A stretch of DNA of 64,000 bases from NCBI GenBank assembly GCA_023898485.1, contig CP060225.1, forward strand, positions 930,001 through 994,000, given 5' to 3'. The first letter of the stretch is position 1; every line of letters starts with the position of its first letter. The position numbers and the translations under genes were made by a program. Below the pieces are notes generated by a model. The model had not been told where the DNA came from and did not search any database. It was given only the letters and a program-made list of their open reading frames with translations. Shown here in pieces: positions 10,538-20,155 of this stretch. This DNA is from Candidatus Peribacteria bacterium (GTDB lineage Bacteria; Patescibacteriota; Gracilibacteria; Absconditabacterales; Absconditicoccaceae).

Positions 10538-12001
10538 ATGAGTAAAAAGGATAAGAAAGGGTGAGAAAGGATAAGAAAGGGTGAGAAAGGATTTGTGGCT
10601 CAGGTGAAGGAGCAGGGTCTGTGGAATGCGATCGTGTGGCGATATAAGAAGCATACTATGATGCAGTTTCTCTTTCGTTTTTTTGTCCTTGGATTACTTT
10701 TCCAATTTTTGGTACAGACGTTCGTCACGTTTAAGCTTGGATGGGATGGCTCTGCTTGGGAGATTATATGGCTTTGGAAAGAGCTCTTGATCGTAGGGCT
10801 AGTGGTCAGTGGTGCGTGGTCAGTGGTGCGTGGTCATGAGTGGGGACAGACGATCAAAAAAGTCATCTGTACTGATCGCTTTTTTCAGTGATTAGCATGA
10901 TTGACGATGGTGACGATGGTGATCTCATTCATCGGATCAATGTTTGTGACTGACGTGGGACTGAAAGCGTGGATTATCGCTGCGAAATATAATATTTTTC
11001 CAATGGTAATTTTACTTGTGCGATATGTGATCGGTTATCATCAAGGTCGCGCATGGGTGATGAAGCAGCTACGCCGGGTTGCGAAAGTAGTAGCTCATTT
11101 GCTTGTCTGGGCACTGATTTTTTATGTGATCGTGGGACTCAAACCTGGTGTGCTCAAACTCTTTGGATATGATCCAATTGCTTTCGAGTGAGTGATAGGA
11201 AAAGCTCCACCAGCAGTCTATTTGTCACTATTTGATCATGGCAATATGCGCAATCAGTTCCTTTTCGAGCGTCCGATTATTTGGGGGTTCTATTTGGTGA
11301 TGATGTTTCCACTTTTTTTCGTGACTTATCTTCGTAAGCATGCATTCAGTAGTGTGCGAGGGCGATGGTTGCTCTATGCGATAGCGATAGCGGTGACGTT
11401 TTCTCGTGCGTCATGGGGTGTCTGGTTGGTGCTCATTGTGCTGATGTTTGCACTGACTTATCGCCGTCGAAAACCAGTGGTAATTGCAGCAGGACTTGGA
11501 ACAGTGGCGGTGTTTGGTCTGATGAATATGTATGATGGACGTCTTCTGATAAGAGATTTTTCGGATAAGGGGCATCTGTATGCTCTCCAAGACTCACTAG
11601 ATATGATAGGAGAATCACCTGTCTGGGGCAAAGGTGCTGGGACTGCATGACCTGCTTCACATCAGCTCCATGACGAGGGCTTCAATCCAGAAAACCAATT
11701 TTTGCAAATCATCATCGAATATGGTCTGATAGGATTTTTGCCATGGTTGGCGTTTTTTGGTCTGTTGCTTGCGCAGGGGGTAGTGGCATACTTGCAGACT
11801 CCTCGCCACGAATCCGAGATCAAAAAACATCCTCAGACGATGTATTCATGGTATGTCGTGGCAGTGACGCTAGGGCTACTGGGTCTGGGTGCGGAGTGAC
11901 TAGTCCTGCACTCGTTCGCTGATAGGATGGTGATGTATCCACTGATGGCGATGCTTGGCTTGGTTATCGGAGGTATGTTTGCAGATGTTCGTTGAACATA
12001 G
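10538..12001 (+). CDS. O-antigen ligase/polymerase-like membrane protein (Wzy_C family)
   Basis: 487 residues with about ten or more hydrophobic segments. A lysine-rich N terminus is followed by helices, then TFSRASWGVW and the large extracellular loop (GESPVWGKGAGTAG, NPENQFLQIIIEYG) typical of O-antigen ligase/polymerase proteins. Glycines at about 10562, 10889, 10898, 11189, 11648 and 11897 are UGA. Its first codons contain a 20-bp direct repeat. It starts directly after the mraY stop. Likely role: joining or polymerising lipid-linked glycans at the cell surface. The substrate is unknown. Confidence 0.8.
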
Positions 12002-12094
12002 TAGTGGTTGGCGTCTTTTGTGAGCCTATATGAACTAGGTTGTCCTCACTATATACCTCTGATGCAGCGAAGTATTTTAACTAGATAGTTTCAT

Positions 12095-13030
12095 ATGAGT
12101 ATGCACACCATATTCCAGGCTTTCATAAGATTTATAGGTAAATATTTCTGGGTAGTCTTCCTGCTAGCAGTAGCACTAGGACTCACACTCCCAGAGCAGA
12201 TGAAGCACCTCTATCCACTACTAACTCCGTTAATTATTGTAGTAATGTATTTGGGTGCCATTGATATCGAATATCACAAGCTTCATGAGCTAAAAAACTA
12301 TTGAAAATCAATCATCCTATATTGTGTAGTTATGATGATTGTACTCCCAATAGTGCTATACTTTTGATTATCGCGACGATCTCCTGATATTGCTACTGGA
12401 GTATTTTTACTAGCTGCGGCTCCAGCTGGTATAGCAACGATTGCGTTTGTGCGCATGATGTGATGAAATGCACTACTGGCTTTATGTATTGCTGTCATTA
12501 CAACAGCTATGCTTCCTATCACACTACCACTGATGTCGGAGTATATCGTAGGCAGCACAATTGCTATAGACATACAAGGCATGTTCATTGATTTGATACT
12601 CTTTTGTATCTTACCACTTCTCTGAGGATATCTCACGCAGCGCTATATGCGCCCTCTTGCCAACGCGCTACACCCACATATAGATCGATTCTCTATTGTG
12701 CTTATATGACTGATGATAGCCTGACCAGTAGCATATAATGCCGACCTCTTTCTCAGTATATGACTCTGGAAGTTACTTGCTATAGTGTGATGATTATTTA
12801 TCCTGTCATGAGTACTACATATCGTATGATGGATATGTTTTGGTAACAATAGACCCAATAATATAGCCTGATCATTGGCAAAATGATTTATGAATATATC
12901 GGTCACGACTGTGATCGCTGCCAAATACTTTTCTCCAGCTGTATTGATTATAGTATTGCTGTATGAGTTTCCTCGGGATTTGATGCTCATACCATTTGCT
13001 TGGGTAGTGAAAAAGATGAAAAATACATAA
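12095..13030 (+). CDS. Bile acid:sodium symporter (BASS/SBF) family transporter
   Basis: 311 residues, almost all in membrane helices, with the family core GVFLLAAAPAGIATIAFVR and a following helix pair. It belongs to the SBF superfamily, which includes organic acid, pantothenate and arsenite carriers; the substrate cannot be read from the sequence. About 14 of roughly 23 glycines are UGA, an extreme use that hides the gene under the standard code. The stop is TAA. A small membrane protein follows 32 bases later. Confidence 0.75.
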
Positions 13031-13062
13031 AAAGTAGTGTTTAACTTCTCATCATACAGCTT

Positions 13063-13254
13063 ATGACCCTCTTCGCCATCATCTTCTACCTCCTGCTCCT
13101 CGATGCTCTCGTCGCCAATATCATCGCACGATTCGGAGAAAAGCGATATGTTCGTCACTTTCGTCTGATGTCGAGATTTTTCCCTATTACCAAGGGATGG
13201 ACGACCTACTATCTCGTTTTGGTGCTGTACATCGGCTATCTCACAATGAGATAA
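13063..13254 (+). CDS. Small membrane protein of unknown function
   Basis: A 63-residue frame with a hydrophobic N-terminal helix (LFAIIFYLLLLDALVANII), a basic middle (KRYVRHFRLMSR) and a second hydrophobic stretch. ATG start, TAA stop. Its position right after the BASS transporter suggests co-transcription. I do not recognise a family. Confidence 0.6.
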   Translation: MTLFAIIFYLLLLDALVANIIARFGEKRYVRHFRLMSRFFPITKGWTTYYLVLVLYIGYLTMR

Positions 13255-13304
13255 AAGAATCGGGTTGTAAGATAATTTTCTCTTGCATTATGCATCATAA
13301 ATAG

Positions 13305-13328
13305 ATATATAGACAATTATCTATATAT
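13305..13328. promoter_or_regulatory. Palindromic operator before the ArsR-type regulator
   Basis: ATATATAGA and TCTATATAT form a perfect 9-bp inverted repeat with a 6-base spacer, 21 bases upstream of the regulator ATG. ArsR-type repressors bind AT-rich palindromes of this kind, so autoregulation of the sdpRI-like pair is likely. Confidence 0.6.
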
Positions 13329-13349
13329 TATATCATTATTGAAGAAAAT

Positions 13350-13604
13350 ATGGATTCTGTATTTAAAGCATTAGCTGATCCCACCAGAAGAAAAGTGATC
13401 TGACTGCTCAAAAAGAAAGATATGTATGTGAATGAGATACTAACACATCTCGATATATCGCAAGCTAGTCTCTCACATCACCTTGACATACTAAAGAGGG
13501 CAAATCTTGTCATTGCAGAAAAACAAGGACAATATATGCTCTATAGTCTCAATATATCGGTATTTGAAGATGTTGTATGAATATTCTATGATCTTTTTAA
13601 ATAA
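13350..13604 (+). CDS. ArsR-family transcriptional regulator (SdpR-like)
   Basis: An 84-residue winged helix-turn-helix protein: ALADPTRRKVIGLL at the start, a recognition helix in ISQASLSHHLDILKRANLV, and a wing with GQYMLYSL. Two glycines are UGA. It has no obvious metal-binding cysteines. SdpR-like members of the family repress an operon that also encodes the SdpI-type protein found directly downstream. ATG start, TAA stop. Confidence 0.88.
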
Positions 13605-13619
13605 TATACTCTACCCATC

Positions 13620-14270
13620 ATGAAAAGAACTTATCAGGTCATCCAGATTATGTTTATCTGTATCACTATTATAGTTGCTCTGACCACATATCATCTTCTT
13701 CCTCAAGAAATCGCAACCCACTGGAATATACATGGTCAAGTTGATGGATGGGGCAATAAAGCATTACTTTATCGGTTGATGCCAGCATTATCCATAGCGA
13801 TCCTACTACTCATGAAAGGGTTGCCATACATTGATCCCAAGAAAGAAAAGTATGCACTCTTTGCAAACACATACGAAGGTATGCAAACTATCTTCACAGT
13901 ATTTTTTACCTATATGTTCTGTGTATTCATATATTGTAACATATATGGTGCTCCCTCTATCACATTCTTTATGCTTATAGGGATAGGTCTACTCTTTGTA
14001 TTACTGGGTAATGTGATGTGAAAACTCAGACAAAATTATTTCGTAGGGATAAAGACTCCATGGACCATATCCAATGAATTAGTACGAAACAAGACACATA
14101 GACTCGGAGGATTGCTACGAGTATTGTGATGAGTCACCCTCATCATAGAAGCTTTTGTTATGAAATATCTCAATATAGTATGTATAATAGTCATTGCTAC
14201 TATAATAATCGTACCTATTGCATATTCATACCGACTCTTTAAAAATGTATCACATAAAAACAATATCTAG
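13620..14270 (+). CDS. SdpI-family membrane protein
   Basis: 216 residues with about six membrane helices. An N-terminal DUF1648-type segment (LPQEIATHWNIHGQVDGWG) leads to the SdpI signature NYFVGIKTPWTISNE followed by THRLGG. SdpI in Bacillus gives immunity to the SdpC toxin and traps its repressor at the membrane. Here only the regulator-immunity pair is visible and no toxin. It lies 15 bases after the ArsR-type gene. Three glycines are UGA. Confidence 0.88.
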
Positions 14271-14301
14271 CAATCATCATTTTTACTATAAATCTACCAT
14301 C

Positions 14302-14724
14302 ATGACTCAGATCACTATCTCTACTAAAATCTATGCTCCACTCCAGACGGTACGAGACGCATGGACAGATCCTGATGCCATCACACAGCGAAATTACGCA
14401 TCAGACGACCGACACTGTCCCTCTGCTACCGTCGACTTCCGTATTGGAGGGACGTACAGTGCCAGGATGGAAGCCAAAGACGGCAGTTTTGGATTTGATT
14501 TTGTCACGATCTACGACGATATTGTCGATCAGCAAAAAATAGTGTCCACTATGGAAGATGGAAGAAAAATACACACCACATTCGTAGAAGATGGATCCTG
14601 TGGCTGTGTCACGATCACGACGACTTTTGACGCAGAAGACCAAAACGACATCGACATGCAGCGCTCATGACGACAGGCGATTTTGGATAATTTTACCCAT
14701 TATGCTGAAAATATATTGCAATAG
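14302..14724 (+). CDS. SRPBCC / AHSA1-like domain protein
   Basis: 140 residues matching the START/Bet-v1-like AHSA1 fold: ISTKIYAPLQTVRDAWTDPDAI at the N terminus, FRIGGTYSARMEA, and a long C-terminal helix (RQAILDNFTHYAENIL) that follows a UGA glycine. Members bind small hydrophobic ligands or act as stress co-chaperones; this one's ligand is unknown. It may be the last gene of the sdpR/sdpI-like operon. Confidence 0.8.
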
Positions 14725-14789
14725 ACTGTCATATTCCTATGAAGATGCTTGGGTATGATTATTCTTTTATATCCCTATGACTTGATATT

Positions 14790-15032
14790 ATGCAACACAA
14801 TGTTGGGAAAACGGATAAGATTATTAGAGTATCTATTGCTATTATTCTTTTGATACTGGTCCTTACTGGTGTCATTGCGGGTATTGGTATGTGGATAGCT
14901 ATGATTGCTATCATTATGCTTATCATGACGAGCGCAAGAGGATATTGTGGGATATACTCACTTTTGGGTATGAGTACTTGCCCTATTGCGGCATCACAGG
15001 ATCATAAGGGAGAAAAAGAGCCAAGTGCATAG
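14790..15032 (+). CDS. DUF2892-like inner membrane protein
   Basis: 80 residues: NVGKTDKIIRVSIAIILLI, then a second hydrophobic helix, then a cysteine-containing CGIYSLLGMSTC segment. This is the pattern of the DUF2892 (YgaP-tail) family, two helices in the membrane with conserved Cys near the end. Function is not established. ATG start, TAG stop, strong terminator after it. Confidence 0.75.
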   Translation: MQHNVGKTDKIIRVSIAIILLILVLTGVIAGIGMWIAMIAIIMLIMTSARGYCGIYSLLGMSTCPIAASQDHKGEKEPSA

Positions 15033-15056
15033 TGTGGTGATCTTTTCCAGTGGTTT

Positions 15057-15088
15057 ATACTACATTATTACTCATGTAGTATTTTTTA
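15057..15088 (+). terminator. Rho-independent terminator
   Basis: ATACTACAT and ATGTAGTAT form a perfect 9-bp stem with an 8-base loop, followed by a T run. It lies between the DUF2892-like gene and the cytochrome-b5 lipoprotein gene. Confidence 0.88.
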
Positions 15089-15110
15089 TACTCTATACAG
15101 TTGTTGCTTT

Positions 15111-15536
15111 ATGAAAAAATCACTCTGACTCCTTATGACACTTCTCGCTACTAGTCTTGTTCTTACGGCATGTGGATCACAAGAACCAATCGATGATGAT
15201 ACCATGACTATCGAAACAGGCGACGCCATAGCAGTAGAAGTAGAAGTAACCGAATATGATGCTGTCGAAAAAGTAGAAGATAACACCAAATCAGCTGTTA
15301 ACACCACATACACACTAGAAGAAGTAGCACAGCACAGCACACCAGATGATTGTTGGACAGTGATCGAAGGCCAAGTAGCTGAAGTGACAAGCTTTTTTGG
15401 TACACATCCAGGTGGAGACGATAACCTTGCCAAAGCATGTGGTATCGACGCTACTGATATCTTCGAATCAGTCAGAAAACATGATCCCAATGGATACGAA
15501 GCAGTCAAATCATTCGTAATCGGAACTCTCCAATAG
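15111..15536 (+). CDS. Lipoprotein with cytochrome b5-like heme-binding domain
   Basis: 141 residues. The signal peptide MKKSLGLLMT... ends in the lipobox L-T-A-C, with one UGA glycine at position 6. An acidic linker follows, then a cytochrome b5 domain from YTLEEVAQH through FFGTHPGGDD (HPGG carries one axial His) to RKHDPNGYEAV. It should bind heme b outside the membrane and pass single electrons. It faces the flavin redox cluster at 15968-19338 in convergent orientation; a shared pathway is plausible but not shown. Confidence 0.88.
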
Positions 15537-15570
15537 GAGCGTTTTTCTTTTGGATTATTTTCACTATATC

Positions 15571-15825
15571 ATGCCTACACCCCTTCCTCGTGGTCGCCTG
15601 ATTCTCAATGGTCATCGCATCCATACCATCGATCAGCTCGAGACATATATGACTCGCAGACTGGGTAGCAAAGCATCACTTTCTCTCCATGATATAGACA
15701 CTATCATCACCGACTATCATATCCAAGAAATTACAATCCGACATGCTGACACATTCTTACTCGACGAACCACAAAAAGAGAAGTATCGTGCCCTTTCCCT
15801 CCTTGCTCCATATATGAAAAAATAA
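15571..15825 (+). CDS. Hypothetical small protein
   Basis: 84 residues from ATG (MPTPLPRGRLILNGHRIH) to TAA. A helix-rich, charged sequence without a signal peptide, membrane segment or cysteine. A TTG start at 15550 is possible. I do not recognise it. It closely follows the cytochrome-b5 lipoprotein gene. Confidence 0.55.
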   Translation: MPTPLPRGRLILNGHRIHTIDQLETYMTRRLGSKASLSLHDIDTIITDYHIQEITIRHADTFLLDEPQKEKYRALSLLAPYMKK

Positions 15826-15864
15826 TTACTCTCAAAAACGTAATAACAGATATGTCGAGGCACC

Positions 15865-15957
15865 AAGCCTATGGAAAGATATGTGTAGATATGAAAAGCT
15901 TACTGGACTTACCGAGACGATGTATTTTTGGTTACTTTTTTCTGGTAGAAAAAGTGA
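15865..15957 (-). repeat. Dispersed repeat, copy A (degenerate, inverted)
   Basis: The reverse complement contains GTTACTTTTTT-like arms around a short loop, TCTCGGTAAG and TGCCTCGACA. It matches the elements at 43508-43632 and 49055-49160 in the same order, but the middle has diverged. It fills the gap between two convergent genes. Confidence 0.6.
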
Positions 15958-15967
15958 TGTATTAAAA

Positions 15968-16747
15968 TTACTCCATCACAAACCCTGGCGACCTGAGCGT
16001 CGTCAGATCTTCTAGTACCAAAAATCGTTCTACTTCGAGGCGTGCCGCCATCTGCTCAAACTCTTGCGGAGCAGTCACAAAAAGCGTTGTCGCAGCGATA
16101 TCTGCCCTGACAATATCTTCATGAGCGACATGGATACTGAGATAGGGTTGATGACTTGATTCCCCTGTTTTGGTGTCGATAAGATGATGATGTTCATTGT
16201 CTTTTCACCGTTTCCTACGCTGAGTACCTGAGCTTGCGACTGCACCATGGAGCGTCGGCACTGCGCCGATGGACTGGGTCTCATCTTGAGGATGCATCAG
16301 GATCACCGGACCGAAGATATCGCGAGAATCTTGCGAGACGAGAATATCTCCACCACCATTGATCCAATATGTTGTCACGTCTTGTGTCTGCAAAAAATCC
16401 GCCAAAAGCCTGATCAGATACCCTTTGCCGATCCCTCCCAAATCAAGTTCAGTCGCTTCATGTCCGTATCACATCTCTACGAGTCTTTTTCCTACCGAGA
16501 GCGAAAACTTCCCCTCTGTGAGGGTTTCGTACTCATGTCCGAGTGTGATCATCTTCGTCAGATGAACATCATTCTCCAGACCAATCTCTCCTCTCTGATA
16601 CTGATGCAGGAGGGAGTCTACCTCAAATCTTGAATACTGCTGATCAAAATCAGTAATCATTTGTTTAAGCATGTCGTCATACGACACAGGTGAATCATAT
16701 TCGATATACCAATGTGTCCCACAGCCGATATGATTGAGCTTATGCAT
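15968..16747 (-). CDS. apbE: FAD:protein FMN transferase (ApbE family)
   Basis: Attaches FMN covalently to a Thr/Ser in FMN-binding proteins. 259 residues with the ApbE core: SRFEVDSLLHQ, an LDLGGIGKGY segment, NGGGDILVS, and VASSGTQRRKR followed by HHLIDTKTGES. UGA glycines occur at about 16202, 16460 and 16466. The ATG at 16745-16747 follows the FMN-binding gene by 13 bases. An upstream ATG at 16792 would add KLLLLYKLSYL and overlap that gene. With the shorter start there is no clear export signal, which is unusual because most ApbE proteins act outside the membrane. It sits next to two likely substrates. Confidence 0.9.
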
Positions 16748-16760
16748 AAGGTATGACAAT

Positions 16761-17378
16761 TTATAAAGTAGCAATAGCTTTGTTTCGTGCATCAGATGTA
16801 TATGATGCTCCACCGACTTTACCCACGGTCGCCTGATCGACAGTCTTACCTACGACCTGACCCCCTATAGCACTCGCAAAAGCTGACTGATAGCGTCTTG
16901 ATTCTCCATGGGCAGCGCTCTGACTCAGCGATACATCAGTGATAATACCATCTCCATCGACAGTGAGTGTGACCTGTATAATGTCACGACCATTTGCACG
17001 ACCACGCTCACCATCATAGGTGATCGTAGATGAGGTCAGCTCTATCACTTCGACAGAACTAGTAGGGACAGTCTCTACAGAGGCTCTTGTTTGCGTCGTA
17101 GTAGCGCTAGAAGTAGATGTAGTATCTTCCGTAGTAGTTGAAGAAGATATAGCAGAAGAAGTTGATGAAGAAGTCACAGACCCCATATCAGCATCACCCT
17201 TACTAACAACGATAGCATCACTATCATCTATCGTATCTGTTGTGACAGTCGATGCAACAGCAGATGAAGTAGGAGAGATGCTTGAAGAAGTTGGTGTCAT
17301 CACATTGGTTCCACACCCTACCAATACCAGCGTAGCGAAGGTGATAGTTGCCACAAAAGATGTATATTTCATAGTCAT
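16761..17378 (-). CDS. FMN-binding-domain lipoprotein B
   Basis: 205 residues. The signal peptide ends in the lipobox L-V-G-C. A Ser/Thr-rich linker of about 90 residues leads to an FMN_bind domain (SSVEVIELTSSTITYDG to the end). The flavinylation-type motif GGASYTS lies near the C terminus; the Thr is the expected FMN attachment residue. It should be anchored outside the cytoplasmic membrane and carry electrons through covalent FMN. Downstream of paralog A and just before apbE. There are no UGA codons. Confidence 0.9.
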   Translation of the reverse strand: MTMKYTSFVATITFATLVLVGCGTNVMTPTSSSISPTSSAVASTVTTDTIDDSDAIVVSKGDADMGSVTSSSTSSAISSSTTTEDTTSTSSATTTQTRASVETVPTSSVEVIELTSSTITYDGERGRANGRDIIQVTLTVDGDGIITDVSLSQSAAHGESRRYQSAFASAIGGQVVGKTVDQATVGKVGGASYTSDARNKAIATL

Positions 17379-17416
17379 AATTTTTTCAAGAATAGTAAAA
17401 GGTGAAGTATATCAAC

Positions 17417-17438
17417 CTCACCTTAATCGTACCTTAAA
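17417..17438 (-). promoter_or_regulatory. 11-bp-period direct repeat upstream of lipoprotein B
   Basis: Two ACCTTAA heptamers (plus-strand reading, 17420-17426 and 17431-17437) are spaced exactly 11 bases start to start, about 40 bases before the gene. Direct repeats of one helical turn are typical of OmpR/PhoB-type regulators. The same layout occurs at 19389-19406. Confidence 0.45.
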
Positions 17439-17456
17439 TATTCTTGTAACAATCAA

Positions 17457-17918
17457 CTACATAGCAGCAAATTGTGTCTGGATATCTTCAATTGCTCTAT
17501 TCCATGCTTCCGATGTATATGATGCTCCAGCCACTTTGTCGACAGTAGCCTGATCAAGGGTCTTACCAATCACTTCACCCTTGATAGCACTAGCAAAACT
17601 ATCCTGATATCTACTAGATTGAGGATTGCTTGGATCCAATACCATAGCAACATCACTGATAGTGTTATCACTATCCAACGAAAGCGTCACAGTAATCTTA
17701 TCATCACCGCTAGTCTGTCTGTGTTCACCATCATAATCCATCGTAGCAGAAGTAATCTTGATCACTTCAACAGACGAATCAGACGAAGTCGTCGTATCAG
17801 CTGCAACCGATGTATCAGTACTAGTCGTGTCTGTCGCAGGAGAAGTAGTATCGGTACCACACGCTACCAAGACCATCGTAGCAATTACAAGTGCCGCTAC
17901 CAAAGAAGTGTTTTTCAT
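17457..17918 (-). CDS. FMN-binding-domain lipoprotein A
   Basis: 153 residues from the ATG at 17916-17918. Signal peptide with lipobox L-V-A-C, a short Thr/Ser/Asp-rich linker, then an FMN_bind domain (SSVEVIKITSATMDYDGEH to VDKVAGASYTSEAW). AGASYT is the expected ApbE target, with FMN linked to the Thr. It is clearly homologous to lipoprotein B but has a much shorter linker. Located between the flavocytochrome gene and lipoprotein B. Confidence 0.9.
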   Translation of the reverse strand: MKNTSLVAALVIATMVLVACGTDTTSPATDTTSTDTSVAADTTTSSDSSVEVIKITSATMDYDGEHRQTSGDDKITVTLSLDSDNTISDVAMVLDPSNPQSSRYQDSFASAIKGEVIGKTLDQATVDKVAGASYTSEAWNRAIEDIQTQFAAM

Positions 17919-18036
17919 TACATGAAAAAAAATATAAAATAACACAGTGAGACACTATATAAAAGTCTTATCTAAACACAAGTAAAAACTATTTGTTACT
18001 ATTGTGCTACCATTTTCCACTATTTGCTACCATATG

Positions 18037-19338
18037 TTACATATCAAACGGCTCATAATCAATATAAGACTGCTGCACACCCAAACTAGCAAGCATATCG
18101 CACACAGAAGCTATTACACTACTACTACCACAGATATAAAACTGAGCACAAGGAAGCCAGTCACCTACCTGCTCACGAATGATGGCAGGTGTGAGTCTCG
18201 TTCCTATGATCTCGTTTTCTTGAGTTTGCTCACGTTCGCGAGAAAGTATATGTATACAGTCATCAGCAAGCTGCTCATCGAAGTCATGCTTATAAGGTGT
18301 AGTATCACTAGTGCGGTTCATATAGAGGAGTTTCATATCTCTTGAACCCACATATTGCTCCACGAGCTCATAAAATGGTGTAATCCCAATCCCTGCCGCA
18401 ATACACACCACCGGACGATCAGACGTGACGATGTCTGAGGTAAATCTTCCATAAGGACCATCTACATACATATACTGTCCAGACGTCCCCGAAAGTCTCG
18501 CTAACGACTTTGTTCGTTTGCCTTGAGCTTTGTATGCTATCCTCATTACCTGTCTCTCATTATCATAACTCAGCACCGTGAAAGGATGCGACTCACCACC
18601 ACGAGGATACTGCACATACATAAACTGCCCTGCTGTATAGTCTACCGCACAAGGCAATTGTAACTGGAGTTCGTATACATCATCGGTCTGGAGTGTATGA
18701 CTCAGGATGGTGGCCTTTTGTTTGAGCCATCACCACTGATACGCTAGTCTCACTATCATAGCAACTCCTAGCACCATACCGATCACGATCCAGTAACCAT
18801 AGACCAAACTATTCGTAGACAACATAAAACCTGACTGCAATGCATGTAATCGCATCATCACAAATGCAGGATAGACCAAAAGATGCACTCGCCATCGTAC
18901 ACGGAAACTCATAATCCTACGAGACAGAATACTCGTCAGCAATACTGCAATAATCAGGTCAAAAGCGATCTTTCCTATACTCACCCATATCTCAAAACTT
19001 GAAGAAAGATCAGGCATAATCGCATACAGCCACGACGTACCGTATGCTACTACTACAGCGATCGGATGGATGAGAATCATCGCTATCGTCCCGATACCCA
19101 GCCACTTGTGCCATCGATTGATCCAGAAAAAATCCCTATTCCACCATGCAAACATCGGACGAATACCTAGTAATGCCTGCCACATCATCACAATCATACC
19201 CAAAAATCCAGCCAGACTCAATACATAGTATCGTATGCTTTCTGATGTTGTCCGATCGACTGTCCACGGCTTGGTAAATACTGTCATCATTATCAACGAC
19301 AGCACAACAATCATACCAAACCATTTTTTAGGAGACAT
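18037..19338 (-). CDS. NOX/ferric-reductase-like flavocytochrome
   Basis: A 433-residue fusion. The N-terminal half is a ferric-reductase-like membrane domain with two His pairs, in NRWHKWLG...ILIHP and RVHLLVYP...MRLHALQ, 14 and 13 residues apart, as in bis-heme NOX/FRE proteins. The C-terminal half is a ferredoxin-NADP reductase module: HPFTVLS for FAD, DGPYGRF and AGIGITPF for NAD(P)H, CGSSS near the end. A UGA glycine (18727) joins the halves. The start is ATG 19336-19338; a TTG start at 19374 is less likely. It should move electrons from NAD(P)H through FAD and heme across the membrane, probably to the FMN lipoproteins encoded downstream. Confidence 0.88.
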
Positions 19339-19388
19339 GAAGAGACGGAAGAGATTTAAAGACCAATGAACCAAAGACTAGTAAATAT

Positions 19389-19406
19389 AACTTAAACTAA
19401 CCTTAA
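19389..19406 (-). promoter_or_regulatory. 11-bp-period direct repeat upstream of the flavocytochrome
   Basis: AACTTAA (19389-19395) and ACCTTAA (19400-19406) on the plus strand repeat at 11 bases, about 55 bases before the gene start. This is the same sequence and spacing as the repeat upstream of lipoprotein B, suggesting a shared regulator. Confidence 0.45.
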
Positions 19407-19564
19407 TAGGGAAGTAGAGCCCTTAAGACAAGAGGAAATATATTATGGTTTTTTCACTTTCCTTGCGGAATATGCTCTGTAAGAGAAAGAGTAATCAGAA
19501 AAGCAGTGATATTCTGGTAAGTTGAAATCTTTATTTATATAGGTTGTGTATGGTTGCTCGTATT

Positions 19565-20068
19565 TTACATTTCAGGAAAAGTAATATATGGATCATCAGA
19601 ATCAAGTATTTTTTGTAATTCTTTTGGGTCCATTCCAGTTATATCGTCAGGTCCTTCATCAAACATGAGCCAATCAGCTCTTTCGTTTCTTCCGCCTCTA
19701 TAGGATGGTATATCATCATAATCATCAATAACATTTCTTTCTAAGAGTATATCTATAATCATGTCATATTCTTCTTCACTATAAGTATGTGGATCTTCAT
19801 TAAGTTTTTCTAAGAGTTCTTGGTCACTGAGATCAACATAGGATTCAGTCCTACTGGTGTGATTTTGAATATTCATAGTGCTATTGTTATTGTTAAAGAT
19901 GGTAAATATTGATGGTCATTTTCATGGTCAATATGCTTCATCATATCATCATCATGAGCCTGTCATATTGGTGGAGTTTCATTCTTGGTCATAAAGATCA
20001 TAATAATGGGAAGTATTAGTAAATTCTCTTAGATACTCTTTAAAGTTTTTGTCTTTTATGTTCATCAT
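19565..20068 (-). CDS. Acidic protein of unknown function with a UGA-coded Gly-rich linker
   Basis: 167 residues when UGA is Gly. A short N-terminal part (FKEYLREFTNTSHYYDLYDQ) is followed by GSGGGYDEAYGPGKGP, in which six glycines are UGA, three of them consecutive. Then comes an acidic helical region (DLSDQELLEKLNED, PHTYSEEEYDMIIDILLE) ending DPYITFPEM. Starts at ATG 20066-20068 or the adjacent ATG at 20063. Under the standard code only the last 103 residues are visible. No family recognised; no signal peptide or membrane segment. Confidence 0.65.
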
Positions 20069-20155
20069 TAAGAATAAGCAAATAAGATTGTATATTATCA
20101 TTATATATATATTTTTGTTGAAAGCAATTTTTGTGTGACTATGAATAAGTAGCTA

